Shown here piece after piece: positions 7,052 to 11,628 of a DNA stretch of 11,628 nt. The position numbers and the translations under genes were made by a program. Origin of the DNA: Desulfobacterales bacterium (GTDB taxonomy: Bacteria > Desulfobacterota > Desulfobacteria > Desulfobacterales > 4be13); assembly GCA_029934695.1 (NCBI GenBank), contig JAOZLU010000179.1, positions 1 to 11,628 on the forward strand, in the 5' to 3' direction. Numbering within the stretch: the first letter of the stretch is position 1; each line of letters begins with the position of its first letter. The notes below the pieces were generated by a model. That model made no database searches. It was not told where the DNA came from and saw only the letters and a list, made by a program, of their open reading frames with translations.

Positions 7052-8255
7052 CAAACCGCAGTTCAGATATTTTTTGCGCCATCCCGCAACTTTCGTGCAA
7101 GAAAACGATGCTATCTGGAAATCCCCCCTTCCCATGAACCGAAGGCAGGCATCAGTTCATTCTCACTCGCCGAGTGCTGAAAAGCAGTTGCCCCTCTCAT
7201 CAGGGGGAGAGATGCAGGGCGACGTTTCTGTAAGCCACGGGGATTATTTTTGCGCCATCCGTTCTTTTCTGGAAAAAGATCAGTTTGAAATGATTGCTTC
7301 CGAGGCTTCCCGGCATATCGATCAGGATACAGGGCCGGAACATATTGAATCCATAGATATTTTTCTGGAAAAGCACGGACAATTTTATCATCCGGCCAAA
7401 ATTGAAACAATTGTGGGCGGTTCAGAAGCATCCTTTGTTTTGAATGTGGCAATTTCCGAACCGGGCAAAGCCTGCATCAAAAGAGAATATAATCTTCTCA
7501 GGCAGTTGAATGACACATTTTCCTGTTCATTTCTGCCCAAAATTTACGGGCAGGGTGAAATCTGTGTGAATAACGGTCCTGATATCGGCATGTTTATGGG
7601 GGAGTGGTTTGAGGGGTACTGTGAATTCCACATTTCCCGGGATCAGGAAGATAAGAAAAACAGAATTGTTGTGTGGGATACTGAACAGGGCCATTTTTTT
7701 CTGTCTTCGGACAGGACAATGGAACTTTACCGGCAGGCTGCCATGATTCTGACCTGTTATTATAATGTGAAAACCTTTGAGCAGATTTGTCTCTGGCATC
7801 ACGCTGCCGGTGATTTTGTCATAAAGCTTGACAAAGAGGGGGATGTGGGATTGAAACTCATCACCGTCAGGCAATACGCGTCACTGGTTCAGCAGGGAGG
7901 GGGTGCAGATGCCATATTGCACGCCCTGATGGTGTTTCTTGTCGGCCTGTCCCTCCGGATGCGTCTGGACAGACTGGACGGGGTGGGGGATATCGTGTGG
8001 GCGGATGACATTGCTGTCAAAGGAACTGTGGAGGGTTTTTTCCGGGCACTGGCATTAAAGCCCGCGATATCCCTGCTTCCGGCCCCGCTTTCCGACTGTT
8101 TTCAGTATTATCTTTCCCTTTACACGGAAACAGATATAGCTGATTTGTCGGAAGTCATTGTAAACACATACAATCCGATGGCTCCCGAAGTTCCTGTCAT
8201 GCAGAAACATAAAAAAAATCATGCAGCGGCTTTGTACCATGCTATCCGCAGTTAA
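7044..8255 (+). CDS. Unrecognised protein with faint kinase-like features
   Basis: I do not recognise a named family. From ATG 7044 the protein has 403 residues and no signal peptide or membrane segment. The start is uncertain. The first 56 residues are low in conserved-looking sequence and include SPSAEKQLPLSSGGEM, which resembles translated intergenic DNA. ATG 7212 (residue 57) follows GGGGGAGAG, though with very short spacing, and would give 347 residues. From about residue 123 the order of segments recalls an APH/lipopolysaccharide-kinase fold: IVGGSEASFVLNV (possible nucleotide loop), ACIKREYNLLRQL (143-155, Lys then helix-C Glu), FLPKIYGQGEI, MFMGEWFEGYCEFH (183-196, hinge-like) and WHHAAGDFVIK (251-261, where a catalytic loop would lie). 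KLITVRQY (271-278) sits where the metal-binding Asp motif is expected, and the usual D-x-x-x-x-N and DFG residues are absent. If the fold is right, this may be a pseudokinase. This is inference from motif order only. The gene lies between a TPR gene and dsrA, all on the same strand. Confidence 0.7.
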   Translation: MPDKPQFRYFLRHPATFVQENDAIWKSPLPMNRRQASVHSHSPSAEKQLPLSSGGEMQGDVSVSHGDYFCAIRSFLEKDQFEMIASEASRHIDQDTGPEHIESIDIFLEKHGQFYHPAKIETIVGGSEASFVLNVAISEPGKACIKREYNLLRQLNDTFSCSFLPKIYGQGEICVNNGPDIGMFMGEWFEGYCEFHISRDQEDKKNRIVVWDTEQGHFFLSSDRTMELYRQAAMILTCYYNVKTFEQICLWHHAAGDFVIKLDKEGDVGLKLITVRQYASLVQQGGGADAILHALMVFLVGLSLRMRLDRLDGVGDIVWADDIAVKGTVEGFFRALALKPAISLLPAPLSDCFQYYLSLYTETDIADLSEVIVNTYNPMAPEVPVMQKHKKNHAAALYHAIRS

Positions 8256-8280
8256 AAAATCGGAACTTTATCCTTTTCTG

Positions 8281-8309
8281 TTGACAAAAAAAAATATTGA
8301 TTCTATATT
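8281..8309 (+). promoter_or_regulatory. Promoter of the dsrABD operon
   Basis: TTGACA (8281-8286) and TATATT (8304-8309) lie 17 bases apart: a perfect -35, a five-of-six -10 and ideal spacing. It is 26 bases past the stop of the preceding gene and about 116 bases before the dsrA ATG. The predicted leader of about 110 bases holds A-runs, the palindrome GAAGCTTC (8368-8375) and short arms CCATCT (8354-8359) and AGATGG (8386-8391) that could pair around it. It suggests high, sigma70-type expression of dsrABD independent of the two upstream genes. Confidence 0.75.
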
Positions 8310-8424
8310 CACTTTTTTTAAACATCTGCAGACAAAAAAAGACCTGAACAGTTCCATCTGGGAAGGTGAAGCTTCTTTATAAACAAGATGGCCAATATTT
8401 AAAAAAAATAAATGGAGGTAAAAC

Positions 8425-9741
8425 ATGGCAAAACATGAGACCCCTTTGTTGGATCAGTTGGAAACCGGCCCGTGGCCGAGTTTTGTGACCGACATTAAGC
8501 GGGAAGCCGAATCAAGGGCAAAAAACGAAAACAATGTGGATTTCCAGATTCCGGCAGATGTCTGTGAAGATCTTCTGGGCGTTCTTGAACTTTCTTTCAA
8601 GCACGGAAGAACCCATTGGAAACATGGCGGCATTGTCGGTGTGTTCGGCTATGGCGGCGGTGTTATCGGAAGGTACTGCGATCAGCCTGAAGCATTCCCG
8701 AGTGTTGCACATTTCCATACAGTACGTGTGGCTCAGCCGGCTGGGAAATATTATACGGCCGACTACCTGAAAAAGATCTGTGATCTGTGGGAACGTCGCG
8801 GCAGCGGTATCACCAACATGCACGGCTCAACCGGAGATATTATTTTCATCGGTACCACAACGCCCCAGTTGGAAGAAATTTTTTATGAGCTGACACATAA
8901 TCTCAACCAGGATCTGGGCGGTTCCGGTTCAAACCTGCGGACACCTGCGGACTGCATCGGTGCATCCCGTTGTGAATATGCATGTTATGACACACAGGCC
9001 CTCTGCCATGATCTCACCGTTGAATATCAGGATGAGCTTCACCGGCCCGCTTTTCCGTACAAATTCAAATTCAAATTTGACGGATGCCCCAACTGCTGTG
9101 TTGCATCAATTGCGCGTTCTGACTTATCCTTTATCGGAACATGGAAAGATGACATCCGCATTGATCAGGAAGCGGTCAAGGCATACATCGGCGGTGAGCT
9201 GAAACCCAACGGAGGAGCACATGCCGGCCGTGACTGGGGTGCGTTTGATATCCAAAAAGAAGTTGTTGGTCTGTGTCCCACCGGATGCATGCGCTATGAA
9301 GACGGAAAGCTCGAAGTCAACACCCCTGAATGCACCCGGTGCATGCATTGTATCAATGTCATGCCGAGAGCTCTGAGAATAGGTAACGACAGAGGCTGCT
9401 CCATATTTGCAGGTGCCAAGGCTCCGATTCTGGACGGCGCTCAGATGGGCACCCTGATTGTTCCTTTTATGAAGGTCGAAGCTCCTTACGAGGAGATCAA
9501 AGAAAAAGTTATCGAACCGATATGGGACTGGTGGATGGAAGAAGGGAAGAACCGTGAACGTCTCGGCGAACTCATGAAACGTCAGGGACTGCAGAAGCTG
9601 CTTGAAATGACAGGTCTTGATCCTGATCCGAGGATGGTTCAGGAACCGAGGTCCAACCCGTACATCTTCTGGAAAGAAGACGAGGTTGAAGGCGGATGGG
9701 AACGTGACGTGAACGAATACAGGAAACATCATCAGAGATAA
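8425..9741 (+). CDS. dsrA: Dissimilatory sulfite reductase alpha subunit
   Basis: DsrA is the alpha subunit of the cytoplasmic alpha2beta2 enzyme that reduces sulfite in the last stage of sulfate respiration, passing its product to DsrC. The 438-residue length is normal. Cluster ligands for the siroheme-[4Fe-4S] site are all present: Cys177 and Cys183 in CIGASRC, and Cys221 and Cys225 in CPNCC. The inserted ferredoxin domain has Cys284 in GLCPTGC and Cys303, Cys306 and Cys309 in CTRCMHC. Other family stretches are RTHWKHGGIVGVFGYGGGVI (62-81), NMHGSTGD (131-138), GSGSNLRTPADC and PFMKVEAPYEE. From known structures only one subunit's siroheme may be catalytic. The ATG has GGAGGT five bases upstream (8414-8419). 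The dsrB ATG begins 19 bases after the stop. Sequence features fit a reductive enzyme of the Desulfobacterota type, and the presence of dsrD downstream supports this. Confidence 0.99.
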   Translation: MAKHETPLLDQLETGPWPSFVTDIKREAESRAKNENNVDFQIPADVCEDLLGVLELSFKHGRTHWKHGGIVGVFGYGGGVIGRYCDQPEAFPSVAHFHTVRVAQPAGKYYTADYLKKICDLWERRGSGITNMHGSTGDIIFIGTTTPQLEEIFYELTHNLNQDLGGSGSNLRTPADCIGASRCEYACYDTQALCHDLTVEYQDELHRPAFPYKFKFKFDGCPNCCVASIARSDLSFIGTWKDDIRIDQEAVKAYIGGELKPNGGAHAGRDWGAFDIQKEVVGLCPTGCMRYEDGKLEVNTPECTRCMHCINVMPRALRIGNDRGCSIFAGAKAPILDGAQMGTLIVPFMKVEAPYEEIKEKVIEPIWDWWMEEGKNRERLGELMKRQGLQKLLEMTGLDPDPRMVQEPRSNPYIFWKEDEVEGGWERDVNEYRKHHQR

Positions 9742-9759
9742 TTAAGGAGGGTAATCACC

Positions 9760-10908
9760 ATGGCATTTGTATCATCAGGTTATAATCCTGAAAAACCGAT
9801 GGAAAACAGAATCACTGACATCGGACCGAGAAAGTTTGATGAATTTTATCCTCCTGTTATTAAGAACAACAAGGGGAAATGGCTGTATCATGAAATTCTG
9901 GAGCCCGGGGTTCTGGTCCATGTTTCAGAATCCGGCGATGAGGTTTATACTGTGAGAGCCGGCGGCTGTCGTCTGATGAGTGTTTCCCATATCCGGGAAG
10001 TATGTGAGATTGCAGACAAACACTGCGACGGCTATCTGAGATTCACCACCCGGAACAATATTGAGTTCATGGTTGACTCCAAGGACAAGGTGAAACCGCT
10101 GGTGGATGATCTTATGAGCCGGAAACAGGATGGCGGCTGTTACAAGTTCCCTGTGGGCGGCACCGGCGCAGGCATCTCCAACATCGTCCATACTCAGGGC
10201 TGGATTCACTGCCATACACCGGCTACCGATGCATCAGGGACTGTGAAGGCGACGATGGATGTTCTCTTCGATGATTTCAGAAGCATGAGACTTCCTGCAC
10301 ACCTGCGTGTCTCCATGGCGTGCTGTCTGAACATGTGCGGCGCTGTCCACTGTTCGGATATCGCCATTCTGGGCTATCACCGCAAACCGCCGATGCTGGA
10401 TCATGAATATCTGGACAAAATGTGCGAGATTCCGCTGGCCATCGCTGCCTGTCCGACCGCGGCAATCAAGCCTGCCAAGGTCAAACTTGATAACGGAAAA
10501 GAAGTGAAAAGTGTTGCCGTGAAGAATGAAAGATGTATGTTCTGCGGCAACTGCTACACCATGTGTCCTGCAATGCCCCTTGCTGACGATGTGGGCGACG
10601 GAATCGTGCTCATGGCAGGTGGCAAGGTGTCCAACAGGATCAGCGCACCCAAGTTTTCCAAGGTGGTTGTTGCTTTTATCCCGAACGAAATGCCTCGCTG
10701 GCCCAAGATGACGGATACAATCACAAGGATGGTTGAGGCTTATGCAAAGGACGCCAACAAATACGAGCGTCTTGGCGAATGGGCAGAACGGATCGGATGG
10801 GAACGATTCTTTGAGAAATGTGAACTTGAGTTCACTCATCATCTTATTGATGATTTCCGTGATCCTGCTTACTTTACATGGCGTCAGACGTCTCAGTTCA
10901 AGTTCTAA
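9760..10908 (+). CDS. dsrB: Dissimilatory sulfite reductase beta subunit
   Basis: DsrB pairs with DsrA and in known structures carries the catalytically active siroheme. The 382-residue length is normal. Siroheme-[4Fe-4S] ligands are seen at Cys151 (GWIHCHTPA), Cys188, Cys189 and Cys193 (ACCLNMC). The ferredoxin domain has Cys231 (AACPTAAI) and the run Cys259, Cys262, Cys265 and Cys269 (CMFCGNCYTMCP). Other typical parts are TVRAGGCRLMSVSHIREVC (64-82), GYLRFTTRNNIEFMV (91-105), the GGTGAGISNIVHTQGW region and the C-terminal RDPAYFTWRQTSQFKF, which resembles the usual DsrB tail. AAGGAGGG (9744-9751) precedes the ATG by eight bases. The gene is co-transcribed with dsrA. A stem-loop begins 12 bases after the stop. 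Confidence 0.99.
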   Translation: MAFVSSGYNPEKPMENRITDIGPRKFDEFYPPVIKNNKGKWLYHEILEPGVLVHVSESGDEVYTVRAGGCRLMSVSHIREVCEIADKHCDGYLRFTTRNNIEFMVDSKDKVKPLVDDLMSRKQDGGCYKFPVGGTGAGISNIVHTQGWIHCHTPATDASGTVKATMDVLFDDFRSMRLPAHLRVSMACCLNMCGAVHCSDIAILGYHRKPPMLDHEYLDKMCEIPLAIAACPTAAIKPAKVKLDNGKEVKSVAVKNERCMFCGNCYTMCPAMPLADDVGDGIVLMAGGKVSNRISAPKFSKVVVAFIPNEMPRWPKMTDTITRMVEAYAKDANKYERLGEWAERIGWERFFEKCELEFTHHLIDDFRDPAYFTWRQTSQFKF

Positions 10909-10920
10909 AACTTCATGCCG

Positions 10921-10951
10921 GACTTCCGAAGTCTTCAAACCTTCGGAAGTC
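10921..10951 (+). promoter_or_regulatory. Stem-loop between dsrB and dsrD
   Basis: GACTTCCGAAG (10921-10931) and CTTCGGAAGTC (10941-10951) form a perfect 11-bp stem around a 9-base loop. The trailing sequence is TTTATAG, so the U-run is short. It could be a leaky terminator or an RNA-processing and stability element that sets the dsrD to dsrAB ratio. The dsrD Shine-Dalgarno AGAGG (10966-10970) lies about 15 bases downstream, outside the stem. Confidence 0.8.
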
Positions 10952-10977
10952 TTTATAGTTATAAAAGAGGTTGAAAA

Positions 10978-11217
10978 ATGGAGTACGAGGAAGCGAAACA
11001 GAAGATAGTGGATGGTCTTACTAAAAAGTTGAAGACAAAAAGCAAGTTCTATTTTAATGACTTGGCTAAGATACTGGAGATGAAGCCGAGAGAGGCCAAA
11101 AAGCTGATCAACAAGATGGTGGTAGATGGTGTTCTTGAATACTGGTCAAGCGGAAGCACTTCGATGTATGGAATGCCGGGTACCGGAAAACAGGCTGCGG
11201 CTGAACATGAGGACTGA
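10978..11217 (+). CDS. dsrD: DsrD, activator of dissimilatory sulfite reductase
   Basis: This 79-residue cytoplasmic protein has the winged-helix fold of DsrD. Residues 23-52 (KFYFNDLAKILEMKPREAKK and on) cover the helix-turn-helix part. LEYWSSGSTSMYGMPGTGKQ (53-72) is the conserved wing and tail, and the end KQAAAEHED closely resembles that of Desulfovibrio DsrD as I remember it. DsrD lacks DNA-binding activity in published work and has been shown to stimulate sulfite reduction by DsrAB, so it acts on the enzyme, not on promoters. It is found in sulfate reducers and is usually absent from sulfur oxidisers, which supports a reductive pathway here. AGAGG sits seven bases before the ATG. It is separated from dsrB by 69 bases containing a stem-loop. 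Confidence 0.97.
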   Translation: MEYEEAKQKIVDGLTKKLKTKSKFYFNDLAKILEMKPREAKKLINKMVVDGVLEYWSSGSTSMYGMPGTGKQAAAEHED

Positions 11218-11628
11218 TTTCGGGAATCAGAGAGGCTGATTGCTCTCTCCTGAAGCTGATGCCCTGTTTTGAGTGATGGTTGCTGCAGCAAAATTTTACA
11301 AAATGGGGCTTCATGTTATCTTGAAAAGTTGAAATGAACTTGCGACTGCTAAAATCCGTGCAGGGATGATTCAGCCAAACGTAATCTCAGCATATTACGG
11401 TTTCGTCGGAATCCGTTTATGGCTAAAATCAGAATTGCTGCCTGAATTTTTTAAACCCCGATTTGAAACACGGCTCCGATCTGTCTTTCCCAAATAAATC
11501 CAGCTATTTATCACTATACGCAAGAGATATGCCGAACTGTGCCGAACTGTATTGATCGTCTGTATTGATTGTATTATATAATCTGATACAGAGGGCAAGT
11601 GGAAAATCTAAAGTGGATTTTCCGTGTT
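11218..11628. other. Non-coding region after dsrD
   Basis: I see no convincing gene in these 411 bases. Just after dsrD, AGAGAG (11229-11234) and CTCTCT (11243-11248) can form a small hairpin without a T-run, a poor terminator candidate. AAACGTAAT (11377-11385) pairs with ATTACGGTTT (11394-11403) with one bulged G. GCCGAACTGT is repeated in tandem at 11531-11550, and CTGTATTGAT occurs at 11547-11556 and 11560-11569. A 67-codon minus-strand frame at 11395-11598 lacks a ribosome site and protein-like composition. Confidence 0.7.
11552..11623 (+). promoter_or_regulatory. Possible promoter with adjacent inverted repeat
   Basis: A perfect TATAAT lies at 11577-11582 inside the palindrome ATTATATAAT (11573-11582). 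The nearest -35-like hexamer is TTGATC (11552-11557), 19 bases upstream, which is long. GGAAAATC (11601-11608) and GATTTTCC (11616-11623) form an 8-bp inverted repeat with a 7-base gap just downstream, where an operator could sit. It would drive a gene beyond the right edge; the case is weak. Confidence 0.25.

Noticed and set aside
9124..9732. 202-codon minus-strand frame within dsrA, and 234 codons within dsrB (10234-10938)
   Set aside because: Both are antisense shadows of well-supported genes with no start signals or domain features.
11395..11598. 67-codon minus-strand frame possibly representing a transposase relic
   Set aside because: No ribosome site, no recognisable motif and low-complexity flanks; nothing supports a protein or an insertion sequence.

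Overview
The window most likely comes from the chromosome of a sulfate-reducing bacterium of the Desulfobacterota (formerly Deltaproteobacteria), probably order Desulfobacterales. The main reason is a complete dsrA-dsrB-dsrD cluster at the right end. Its DsrA and DsrB carry every expected cysteine ligand for siroheme and iron-sulfur clusters, and DsrD is the small regulator typical of Desulfobacterota-type sulfate reducers. Moderate base composition, many repeat-rich spacers and an orphan TAXI-type binding protein fit this group. The genus is an inference and cannot be fixed from this window.

Layout, left to right. Bases 1-49 are a seven-copy GTTTGAT array cut by the window edge. A minus-strand gene (56-1720) encodes a membrane protein with a C-terminal DUF4129-like domain. 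A 249-bp spacer carries CTTTGTG-type repeats and a possible terminator for the next gene. That gene, ppdK (1970-4702, minus), encodes pyruvate phosphate dikinase. Upstream of it lies a repeat-rich spacer: 33-bp direct repeats flank a strongly palindromic element, and a very strong hairpin terminator lies to its right. A minus-strand TAXI-type TRAP solute-binding protein follows (5061-6041). A 380-bp divergent intergenic region (6042-6421) has candidate sigma70-type promoters facing both ways, a pyrimidine-rich short-unit repeat and a perfect 20-bp inverted repeat.

From 6422 everything reads rightward: a five-repeat TPR protein, an overlapping unrecognised gene with faint kinase-like features, then dsrA, dsrB and dsrD. 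dsrA has its own near-consensus promoter (TTGACA, 17 bp, TATATT) and a leader of about 110 nt. A perfect 11-bp stem-loop sits between dsrB and dsrD. The last 411 bp hold no convincing gene, only small repeats and a possible promoter pointing out of the window.

Functionally, DsrAB reduces sulfite in the terminal step of sulfate respiration and DsrD is known to stimulate it. PpdK interconverts pyruvate and PEP with recovery of pyrophosphate, which suits an organism that makes much PPi during sulfate activation. The TPR/kinase-like pair upstream of dsrAB is the least explained part of the window. It is a candidate accessory module, but nothing in the sequence proves a link to sulfite reduction.
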